A stretch of 14,283 nt of DNA from an uncultured Verrucomicrobiales bacterium (GTDB lineage Bacteria; Verrucomicrobiota; Verrucomicrobiia; Verrucomicrobiales; DEV007): NCBI GenBank assembly GCA_937893785.1, contig CALCSP010000158.1, positions 1 through 14,283 of the forward strand. The letters are read 5' to 3'. Shown here in pieces: positions 6,907 to 13,657 of this stretch (position 1 is the stretch's first letter; each line of letters opens with the position of its first letter). The notes beneath the pieces are model-generated. The model saw only the letters and a list, made by a program, of their open reading frames with translations. It ran no database searches and was not told where the DNA came from. The position numbers and the translations under genes are program-made.

Positions 6907-9344
6907 GACTTAACAGGAGCTTTAGGTTTTCGGGGTGCAGGCAGGCGCTTGGTCGTGAAGGGATAACTGTTGGCGATTTCCTTTACCATATCCCCCATCG
7001 GATAACCAGCGGGTTTAAGTTTTGCGGCAATTTCCCGAACCACCGCCTCGTCGTAATACTCCAATTGACGTCCCAGCCCGTATGCCAGCATCTTGCGAAT
7101 TACCTGTGAGCCCAAGGCATCGATACGCGTTTTCTTGAGCGCTATCTTCAAGCCGGACGGGCCGCGAAACTTTGCCCCGTTGGGAAGGATGCCGTGATTG
7201 TCAACGCCATCCCTCCATTGACCGAATTCAGCATAGTTTTCTAGGCCGAATCCGAGCGGATCGATCTGTGAGTGACACCCGGCACATTTTTTCGACTCAC
7301 GATGCCGTTCCAGTTTCTGGCGCAACGTCCGCACTGCCTTTTTCGAGCGTCCCTCCACCTCGATTTCCGGCACATTCGGGGGCGGGGGCGGCGGAGGTGT
7401 ACCAAGGAGGGTAGACAGAATCCATGTTCCCCTTACGACCGGGCTGGTGCGGTTCGGAAATGAAGTGACTGCCAAAACACTGGCGTTGCCGAGTATTCCG
7501 CCCCGCTGATTCGTCTTTAATTCCACGCGTTGCATTTCATCACCACTGACACCGGATATTCTGTAGAATCTAGCGAGCTCGCTGTTGAGAAAGGTGTATT
7601 TTGCGTCGATAAGACGAGCTACCGGGGCATTCTCGAGAATCAGGGAATGCACAAACCAGGCTGTCTCGTTGCGCATGGCAGCCATGAGGGATTCCGTGCA
7701 CCAGGGGTTGTCGATCGGGTCCTTGCGAATACGCGGGCCTACATTGTGCGTCCCCAGCCACTCGCCGGCAAAGATTTCACCCAGTGCCCTGCTGCGGGGG
7801 TCAGCAAGCATGGCGTCAATGGAATCGCTCCGATCCTCACGCGAGAGGAGCTTCCCGGTGGCGGCGGCAGACAGGAGTTTTTCGTCTGGTGCGGAGGCCC
7901 AGAGAAAGTAGGAAAGCCGGGTTGCGTAATCGTAGGGACTCACCGGAAGATCCTTCCCGGTTTCTCCCCCTTGCTCGACTCGAAGCAGGAAATGTGGCGA
8001 AATAAGCACAAGCTTGAACGCTTGCGCGAGGGCATCCTGCTCAGAATACCCGTCCTTCCTTGCAACAGCAAAGCGCGTCATCACTTCCGAAAGTTCCTGC
8101 TTGCTGGGGGGGCGACGATAGGCGCGTCTGACAAAACGCCGCAGGGCTTGCTCACTAGGCCCATTGCCAACAAGTCGACTCCACGCCTTGGGATTCTTGC
8201 GCACCATGTCGATCACCCACTCAGCGGAAGTCATGTAGCGATCAAGGTGTGCAGTTGCTAGGAAAAGGGTGTTGGCACTGTTTGAGAACCCACTGGTGCC
8301 GCTGAAATCCATCGGAAACTGATCGGCTGGACGAAGATCAAGCCCCAGCAAATCGCGAATCGTCCGGTTATATTCCTCCCTCGTCAGCCGACGAGCAGGA
8401 AGATATCCGGGGTTGCGCACTGTGGAGTAATCGAAGCGGTCAATCTCCTTAGCCAGCCATGCCCGCACCTGCAGTCGTTGATGTTGCCCCGGTTGCGGTT
8501 TCTTGGCAGGTGGCATGTCTCCATTTTTCACCCTCTCGGCAACGTTTTCCCAAAGAAGCCGGTTACGAACCAGGGGCCTTTCCGTAAGCGCTGTTTCTAG
8601 GTCGAGATCTCCCTTGGCTGTTTCCTTGTCGTGACAATCAAAGCAATAGGTCTGAAGGGTCGCTGCAATATGCCTGCTATAATCATACTTCACCCCATCT
8701 AGCACGCTCTGATCCTTCACTTCCTTTGGCGGCGGAATATAGATTTCTCCCTCGGCAATTCCATCGGCAGGATCACGGTTCTTCTGGCCTTTATCGCGCT
8801 CTATCCTGCGCAGGAACCCTGCGGTCATTTCATCAACCGCCCGTTTCGCATTCTTCGAGCGCCACTCCAGTTCCTCCACTAAATCAGCAATCTCTTCCTC
8901 CTCACCTTCCTCCATTGCCCATGCGATTTCCTGACGATCAATGCCATTAATAATATCGAGTTGCTCTTCCATGAGGATACGCAATTGCAATTCCATGGCG
9001 GATTTCCTGATTTTTCCTTCCTCAAGCTTCCATGTCAGGAATTCGAGCGCTGTTTCATTTGCCATCTGCCCCACCATCAATTCTGCCCAGGTCTCGCCGT
9101 CCCCTCTGGCTTCTTCCCATTCTTCACGCAGTGTTTCCACCCAGTGACTTGTTTCTTCCAATATCTCCGGGTATTGCTCCCGCTGCGCTTCCTCTATAAC
9201 GGCAAGCAAACGGGGTGCACGTTGCCTGAGGAAGGCAGCTTCATCTTTCTCAAGTATTTGCCCAAAGGTTGCGGTGGGAAGCAGTAAGAATCCCATCACC
9301 AATGCCTTAAAGAAGCAGGTGCTGTTTTTTGCGAGGAGGATCAC
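6903..9344 (-). CDS. PSCyt1-DUF1587-DUF1595-DUF1592-DUF1588-DUF1585 cytochrome-type protein with helical N-terminal extension
   Basis: This 813-residue exported protein has a signal peptide at about 1-28 (ALVMGFLLLPTATFG). Residues about 32-190 are a highly charged, Glu/Arg-rich, probably helical region. Next comes a heme-c-type PSCyt1 domain with CFDCH (234-238) and a possible Met ligand in DMPPAKKP (276-283). The planctomycete domains follow in order: DUF1587 (about 314-380, ARRLTREEYNRTIRDLLGL), DUF1595 (about 395-455), DUF1592 (about 465-590), DUF1588 (about 610-705, with a second heme motif CAGCH at 687-691) and DUF1585 (about 720-795). A run of seven prolines is at 650-656. The start is a GTG at 9344; no ATG lies upstream in frame near it, and a start at Met17 would shorten the signal. 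It is coupled to the DUF1552 gene. Electron transfer or a redox role at the cell envelope is inferred from the heme motifs; the substrate is unknown. Confidence 0.93.
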   Translation of the reverse strand: MILLAKNSTCFFKALVMGFLLLPTATFGQILEKDEAAFLRQRAPRLLAVIEEAQREQYPEILEETSHWVETLREEWEEARGDGETWAELMVGQMANETALEFLTWKLEEGKIRKSAMELQLRILMEEQLDIINGIDRQEIAWAMEEGEEEEIADLVEELEWRSKNAKRAVDEMTAGFLRRIERDKGQKNRDPADGIAEGEIYIPPPKEVKDQSVLDGVKYDYSRHIAATLQTYCFDCHDKETAKGDLDLETALTERPLVRNRLLWENVAERVKNGDMPPAKKPQPGQHQRLQVRAWLAKEIDRFDYSTVRNPGYLPARRLTREEYNRTIRDLLGLDLRPADQFPMDFSGTSGFSNSANTLFLATAHLDRYMTSAEWVIDMVRKNPKAWSRLVGNGPSEQALRRFVRRAYRRPPSKQELSEVMTRFAVARKDGYSEQDALAQAFKLVLISPHFLLRVEQGGETGKDLPVSPYDYATRLSYFLWASAPDEKLLSAAATGKLLSREDRSDSIDAMLADPRSRALGEIFAGEWLGTHNVGPRIRKDPIDNPWCTESLMAAMRNETAWFVHSLILENAPVARLIDAKYTFLNSELARFYRISGVSGDEMQRVELKTNQRGGILGNASVLAVTSFPNRTSPVVRGTWILSTLLGTPPPPPPPNVPEIEVEGRSKKAVRTLRQKLERHRESKKCAGCHSQIDPLGFGLENYAEFGQWRDGVDNHGILPNGAKFRGPSGLKIALKKTRIDALGSQVIRKMLAYGLGRQLEYYDEAVVREIAAKLKPAGYPMGDMVKEIANSYPFTTKRLPAPRKPKAPVKS

Positions 9345-9345
9345 C

Positions 9346-9359
9346 AGCCAAATCTGGCT
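9346..9359 (-). promoter_or_regulatory. Perfect small hairpin touching the GTG start of the cytochrome gene
   Basis: On the minus strand AGCCA-GATT-TGGCT forms a perfect five-base stem with a four-base loop. It ends one base before the GTG at 9344-9342. If it folds in the mRNA it would sit inside the ribosome-binding region and could reduce initiation. The stem is short, so chance is a fair alternative. Confidence 0.35.
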
Positions 9360-9439
9360 TCTTTTACCCGGAAAAACAACGGCAAGTAATTTTGGCTTTG
9401 TACAGGAGGAAACCCGAGTGCAAATGGATGAGCGATGAA

Positions 9440-9488
9440 ATTTCCGGGTTCGGTCACATTGTTTTGACCGAGGGAATGCCCGGGAAAT
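9440..9488. repeat. Large two-tier inverted repeat between sulfatase and cytochrome genes
   Basis: The inner arms TCGGTCA (9450-9456) and TGACCGA (9465-9471) are perfect with an eight-base spacer. The outer arms ATTTCCGGG (9440-9448) and CCCGGGAAAT (9479-9488) match with one bulged G, and seven bases (9472-9478) stay unpaired between inner and outer right arms. It lies 38 bases after the stop of the sulfatase (9527-11011) and about 95 bases before the GTG of the cytochrome gene. No T-tract follows, so a standard intrinsic terminator is not supported. It could be an mRNA 3' end or processing structure for the upstream genes, or an operator for a dimeric regulator of the downstream pair. Confidence 0.6.
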
Positions 9489-9526
9489 GTACCCCGCTGT
9501 TAATGGCGAAGATTAACAGTACAGCC

Positions 9527-11011
9527 TCAATTTGATTCCCTGATGAGGTATTTCCGGCGGAGGCGATCGAGCTCCTTTTTCAAGTCGGCAATGGGTTGCT
9601 TGTATTTGGGATCATCGTAGCAGCTTGTCATTTCCATGGGGTCTGTTTTCAAATCGAAGAATTCCCATGTGTTGAGCTTCTCATCTGGGAAACGGATGAG
9701 CTTGAAGCGACCATTAGTGACGCCATAGTGAATTGGTACGCCGTGGCCGCCCGCCTCATAGTAGTGGTAGTAGTGTGTCTTGCGCCAATTGGCCGGGACC
9801 TTGCCACGCAGCAGCGGGGTAAGGGAACGACCTTGCATATCCCCGGGAATTCTAGCGCCGGCGATGTCCAGAAATGTTTGTGAGAAGTCCAGGTTGGAAA
9901 CAAGTGCGTCGTTGGTGCTCCCGGCTTTGGTGACGCCGGGCCAGCGGACCAGAAGTGGCGTGTGCAGGCTTTCCTCATACATCCAGCGCTTGTCGAACCA
10001 GCCATGTTCACCAAGCCAGAAGCCCTGATCCGAGCTGTAGATGACAACGGTGTCCTTCGCGAGGCCCGAGTCATCGAGGAATTTCAGCATGCGACCGACA
10101 TTTTCATCGACCGCCTTTACACAACGTAGATAGTTCTTGATGTATCGCTGATAGTTCCATCGCGTTCGATCACGGCCCCGGAGGTTCAGTTTTTCGAGGG
10201 CCTCGTTACGTGGACGAAAATGGCCATCGAAGACCTTGAATTGTTCCGGGGTGAATTTGCTGGAATACCGGAACATCAGGCGGTGGGGTCCCATGTCATC
10301 GGCAATGCCCATTTTGTGGTTGGCCGAGGCAGCACTGCGGCCATCATAATAGTCAAACAAGGTTGGCGGTTCAGGGATTGCTGTTTCCTCGAATGTGTTG
10401 AGATGGCGCAACGCCGGTTCCCACCTGCCGTGCGGTGCCTTGTGCTGGCACATCAGGAAGAACGGCTTTTCGATGTCCCTTTTCTTGAGCCAATTTAATG
10501 CCTGATCAGTAATGATATCGGTGGTGTAACCGGTGTGGTTCACGTTCCTGCCGTTGGTAATCAGCATCGGGTTGTAATACTGGCCCTGGCCCTTAAGTAC
10601 CTCGAAGTGGTCGAAACCGGTGGGGGTGGACTTCAGGTGCCATTTACCGACGATTGCCGTCTGGTATCCTGCTGCACGAAGCAGTTTTGGTGCGGTCTGC
10701 TGGGAACCGTCAAAGCTGCCCTTATTGGTCAGTTGACCGTTTAAGTGCGAGTACTTGCCGGTGAGCACCACCGCGCGTGAGGGGGCGCAGATGGAGTTCG
10801 AGACGAGGCAGTGCTCAAAGAGCATGCCTTCCTTGGCTAGCCGATCGAGGTGTGGAGTGGGTGCAATCTTGGCCAATGGTCCACCATAAGCCGAGAGTGC
10901 CTTGAGTGCGTGGTCGTCGGTAAAAAGAAAAAGGATATTGGGCTGTTTTGCTGCACCGGCATATGATAGCGCAGAGGTGATCGCTAATAAGAAACTGATG
11001 ACTTTCTCCAT
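9527..11011 (-). CDS. Secreted type I sulfatase (CAPSR, SDQG subtype)
   Basis: This 494-residue sulfatase has a Sec signal (residues 1-20, cut near AGA). The first metal site is TDDHA (Asp32, Asp33). The maturation motif CAPSR (75-79) makes Cys75 the formylglycine precursor. GKWH supplies Lys123 and His125; QHKAPHG supplies His190 and His194. The second metal site is SDQG (327-330), with Gln in place of the more common Asn, followed by FWLGEHGWFDKRWMYEESLHTP (split here as two motifs: GEHGWFDKR with Lys341, and MYEES). This pattern resembles the heparan/mucin N-acetylglucosamine-6-sulfatase and iduronate-sulfatase side of the S1 family rather than arylsulfatase A. The C-terminal part carries the usual WEFFDLKTDPME closing motif. 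It starts 6 bases after the upstream sulfatase stop. Sulfate-ester hydrolysis is secure as a family call; the sugar and position are unknown. Confidence 0.95.
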   Translation of the reverse strand: MEKVISFLLAITSALSYAGAAKQPNILFLFTDDHALKALSAYGGPLAKIAPTPHLDRLAKEGMLFEHCLVSNSICAPSRAVVLTGKYSHLNGQLTNKGSFDGSQQTAPKLLRAAGYQTAIVGKWHLKSTPTGFDHFEVLKGQGQYYNPMLITNGRNVNHTGYTTDIITDQALNWLKKRDIEKPFFLMCQHKAPHGRWEPALRHLNTFEETAIPEPPTLFDYYDGRSAASANHKMGIADDMGPHRLMFRYSSKFTPEQFKVFDGHFRPRNEALEKLNLRGRDRTRWNYQRYIKNYLRCVKAVDENVGRMLKFLDDSGLAKDTVVIYSSDQGFWLGEHGWFDKRWMYEESLHTPLLVRWPGVTKAGSTNDALVSNLDFSQTFLDIAGARIPGDMQGRSLTPLLRGKVPANWRKTHYYHYYEAGGHGVPIHYGVTNGRFKLIRFPDEKLNTWEFFDLKTDPMEMTSCYDDPKYKQPIADLKKELDRLRRKYLIRESN

Positions 11012-11017
11012 GGATCG

Positions 11018-12370
11018 TTATTTTTTTGCGCCTTGGCGGGCAAACGACCAGCCATGTCCGGACGGCATGCGGGTATCGGATCGCACCTTCTCGGGGATTT
11101 TTCCAAGCGGAGCAAGTGTCCTGACCCATGCCGCATGCTTGTCCGATAGCTGTTTGACAATGTCAGGATTTTTTTCTGAAACATCCTGTTCCTCTCTGGG
11201 ATCTGACTTCAGGTCAAAAAGCTGCCAGGGGTCCTTGTCATATTTTTTGTACAGCCGCCAATCTTGCCATCGGACAGCGATCATATGTCGACGGACTGCA
11301 TCACCAGGTTCGTTGTTAAGCCAGAAGAGGTATTCGTGCGGCTTGTGTTTTTCTTGATTGTTTAAGTAAGGGATCAGGTCTACACCATCGCAGTGTTCAG
11401 GAATCGATTGGGTGCAAAGTGAGCTGATCGTTGAATAAAAATCAAAATTGGCAATTAGCTCATGGTATTCTTGTCCTTTAGGAACTTTGCCCGGCATGGA
11501 GAAGATGGTGGGAACCCGAACCCACCCTTCCTGCTGGGTGCCCTGCCCCTTGCCTCCCCGGTAAGGGGCAGAAGATCCTCCTTCGCCGCCATTGGCACCA
11601 TTATCGCTGGAGAAGATGACCAGTGTATTTTTACGCAGGTTGTGAACCTCTAGTACGTTCAATAATTTACCGACCTGGTCATCCACGGAAACGATGGCGC
11701 CGGCCAGTTTTCGTCTTTTTCCCTTAGCCGAAGTTCGTTCCGTCAGTCTTGGTGGAGCTTCGTCGTTCTTGGAATGCACTGCTTCCGGGGACCAGTAAAG
11801 AAAGAAGGGTTTGGTTTTGTTGCGTTCGATGAACTTGACGATGTTGTCCCCATCGTAATCGGTGAGCCACTGAGTTTTACCGGATTTGTTGATGCAGAAG
11901 TATTTGGAATTGTTTTTCTTTGGTGGTTTCTGTGCGACTTCGGCAAAGCCAACCTGTAGTGGACCTTGCGCCTTGGAGCCAATGTCCCACTTACCGATTT
12001 GTCCCGTTACGTATCCATTCTCACTCATTAATCTAGCCAGTGTAGGGCGGTTTTCAGGAATAGGGAGTCCGCGGGACATTCCGTATTTGCCGAAGCGCTG
12101 GCCATATTGGCCCATTATGAGGGCACAGCGGCTAGGACAGCATGGCGGGTTGGTAATATAGGAGGCTGTAAACCGGACACCCTCCTTGGCAAGTCGGTCG
12201 ATGTGCGGAGTTGGTATGTCGCGTCCACCATAACAACCGAGTTCACCGTAGCCTAGATCATCGATATAAATCAGAACGACATTGGGCTTTTCGGCTGCAT
12301 GAAGTGAGGATGTTAGCCACCTTTCTGAACAAAATATGGCAATACATAGGAATAGAAAAGTTGGGTGCAT
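11018..12370 (-). CDS. Secreted type I sulfatase with variant GKWD motif (CCPSR)
   Basis: This 450-residue sulfatase has an N-terminal signal (FLFLCIAIF; cut near LHA, residue 25). Metal ligands are in YIDDLGYGELG (Asp37, Asp38) and SDNG (255-258). The maturation motif is CCPSR (77-81), where Cys77 should become formylglycine and the second Cys fills the variable position. RGGKGQGTQQEGWVRVP (271-287) supplies the conserved Lys274, and SPEAVH supplies His199. The usual GKWH is GKWD here (Lys127, Asp129), so an active-site His is replaced by Asp; the codon (11984-11986) is clear. LFDLKSDPREEQDVS (384-398) is the typical end motif. The frame is intact and of normal length, so this is not an obvious pseudogene. 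It lies 22 bases after the SASA esterase and 6 before the next sulfatase. Activity may be altered or the variant may be normal for its subfamily. Confidence 0.94.
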   Translation of the reverse strand: MHPTFLFLCIAIFCSERWLTSSLHAAEKPNVVLIYIDDLGYGELGCYGGRDIPTPHIDRLAKEGVRFTASYITNPPCCPSRCALIMGQYGQRFGKYGMSRGLPIPENRPTLARLMSENGYVTGQIGKWDIGSKAQGPLQVGFAEVAQKPPKKNNSKYFCINKSGKTQWLTDYDGDNIVKFIERNKTKPFFLYWSPEAVHSKNDEAPPRLTERTSAKGKRRKLAGAIVSVDDQVGKLLNVLEVHNLRKNTLVIFSSDNGANGGEGGSSAPYRGGKGQGTQQEGWVRVPTIFSMPGKVPKGQEYHELIANFDFYSTISSLCTQSIPEHCDGVDLIPYLNNQEKHKPHEYLFWLNNEPGDAVRRHMIAVRWQDWRLYKKYDKDPWQLFDLKSDPREEQDVSEKNPDIVKQLSDKHAAWVRTLAPLGKIPEKVRSDTRMPSGHGWSFARQGAKK

Positions 12371-12392
12371 GATTTTGAATTTTTGGCGATGA

Positions 12393-13544
12393 TTAATTAT
12401 CGTGCATGAGTTCCTTCATGGTTTTGGCAAATGCCTGCCCCACAAGTATAAAAAAACGTCCTTCTCCGCTATAATGAAAACCTTTGTTGGACATGGCGCG
12501 GCTTAACATGGCACGCTCATCTTCAGTGATTGGGTTCTTCTTGAAGTCACGGTCATATTCCGGTAACCAGCCTCCGGCGGTCAAGGCGACAACTCTTGAA
12601 TCTAAGAGGGGAGCTGTTTCGATTGCCTTCGCGTTCCCCTTGAATTCTGCAACGGTATTGATAAAACGTTGGCCATTTCTCACTTCCCTTTGTTTGGGAT
12701 TGTGCTCGTTATGCGGACCATTGACTCCCATGACACCTACCACGGCTTTCATTTCAGGTGCCTTGAACTCCTTACGGATATCTTTGATGAGATGTACCAG
12801 ATTGGCCCCGTATTGTTGACGCCCGGTCACATCAAACATGTCATTGTAACCTTGGAACCAGACAAACCCGGAAATTTCATAACCCGATTTTTCGTCATAT
12901 GCTGGATAATGATTTTTGAGGTTGGCCAGTGTCTTGTGGACATAGCGGATCATCTTGCGGTATTGCAGCCCAACGACTGGCTCCACCCGACCGTCATTCC
13001 ACTTTTCGGCTGATTCTTTTGTTAATACTTGGTTATCCAGTTTTTCAATACCGGTTTTTCCTGCTCCTGGTGGACGGAAGTTGACATAGAGGCTTTGTCC
13101 TCCAGGAGCATATTTAATGAGCAATACCTGCTCCTCAAGCATTTCTCCCATATAATATCCGAACGCATATTCAGGGCCAATGTTGGAACCCAGATTATTG
13201 TAGTTTCTGCGACCACCGAATCCGGTTTGGAGCTTGTCATAAACTCCACCACTTGCGACCCAGACATCACTACGTGAAACCAGGTTTTTGCCGTCCGGTT
13301 TGAACGTTTTTAGCAGGTTCGCACGTGCAGGGTCCGGATCTTCTCCCAAAAAATCAATCGTCCGAATGTGAGCTTGCCCATCCATGTTGGACTGGCCAGC
13401 CAAGATAAAAACCTTGAGCGGGCCCTTGGCTTCCTTCTTATTTCCTGCGGCTGCATCTGCAGGCTGCGGCACTGGCAAGAGTAATACTGTTGTTATTAAG
13501 ATGGAAAGAAGAACAGGTAGAGGGTTGTTTTGCATAATGTACAT
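12393..13544 (-). CDS. Secreted SASA-domain carbohydrate esterase (sialate O-acetylesterase-like, CE6-type)
   Basis: This 383-residue protein has a Sec signal (residues 1-32, hydrophobic core VLLSILITTVLLLPV, cut near ADA). It shows the SGNH/SASA blocks in order: block I VFILAGQSNMDG (45-56) with nucleophile Ser52; block II-like GSNIGPEYAFGYYM (119-132) with GGQS (148-151); block III VWFQGYND (228-235) with Gln231; and a C-terminal GFHYSG (355-360) with His357 in the catalytic His position. Family knowledge: these are O-acetylesterases on sialic acid, xylan or other polysaccharides (Pfam SASA, carbohydrate esterase family 6). The region around 60-118 and 152-190 is longer than minimal members. 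ATGs at 13544 and 13535 are both possible starts; I keep the longer. It heads a tight group with two sulfatases, so deacetylation of a sulfated glycan is a fair inference. Sialic acid itself is not implied. Confidence 0.9.
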   Translation of the reverse strand: MYIMQNNPLPVLLSILITTVLLLPVPQPADAAAGNKKEAKGPLKVFILAGQSNMDGQAHIRTIDFLGEDPDPARANLLKTFKPDGKNLVSRSDVWVASGGVYDKLQTGFGGRRNYNNLGSNIGPEYAFGYYMGEMLEEQVLLIKYAPGGQSLYVNFRPPGAGKTGIEKLDNQVLTKESAEKWNDGRVEPVVGLQYRKMIRYVHKTLANLKNHYPAYDEKSGYEISGFVWFQGYNDMFDVTGRQQYGANLVHLIKDIRKEFKAPEMKAVVGVMGVNGPHNEHNPKQREVRNGQRFINTVAEFKGNAKAIETAPLLDSRVVALTAGGWLPEYDRDFKKNPITEDERAMLSRAMSNKGFHYSGEGRFFILVGQAFAKTMKELMHDN

Positions 13545-13657
13545 TCGTGTTTTTTATTCAACGCTGTTCAAGCGCATAAAATAAGGTCGTACGTTTTCTC
13601 GGAGAACAAGAAAAGAGAGGCAAAGGGTCTGCTTATAAGCAATAAGTGGAGAGAGGG
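13545..13657. other. 113-base intergenic gap before the esterase-sulfatase group
   Basis: This gap follows the right-edge DUF1552 gene and precedes the SASA esterase, so it may hold the promoter of the esterase-sulfatase group. It contains a perfect 12-base palindrome TGCTTATAAGCA (13630-13641), a purine-rich stretch (13601-13625) and a weak stem TTTTCT/AGAAAA on the minus strand. The bases just before the ATG at 13544 are A/T-rich without a Shine-Dalgarno sequence. No clear -35/-10 pair is seen. Confidence 0.35.

Noticed and set aside
7530..8261. Plus-strand open frame of 243 codons opposite the cytochrome/DUF1592 gene
   Set aside because: It is an antisense shadow of well-conserved DUF1592/DUF1595 sequence, with no domain or plausible signal.
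9329..9535. Plus-strand frame of 68 codons across the 182-base gap, with AGGAGG at 9404-9409
   Set aside because: The frame starts inside the cytochrome gene at a TTG, and the possible starts after the AGGAGG lead to a seven-codon peptide or mid-frame positions. No coding signal is visible.
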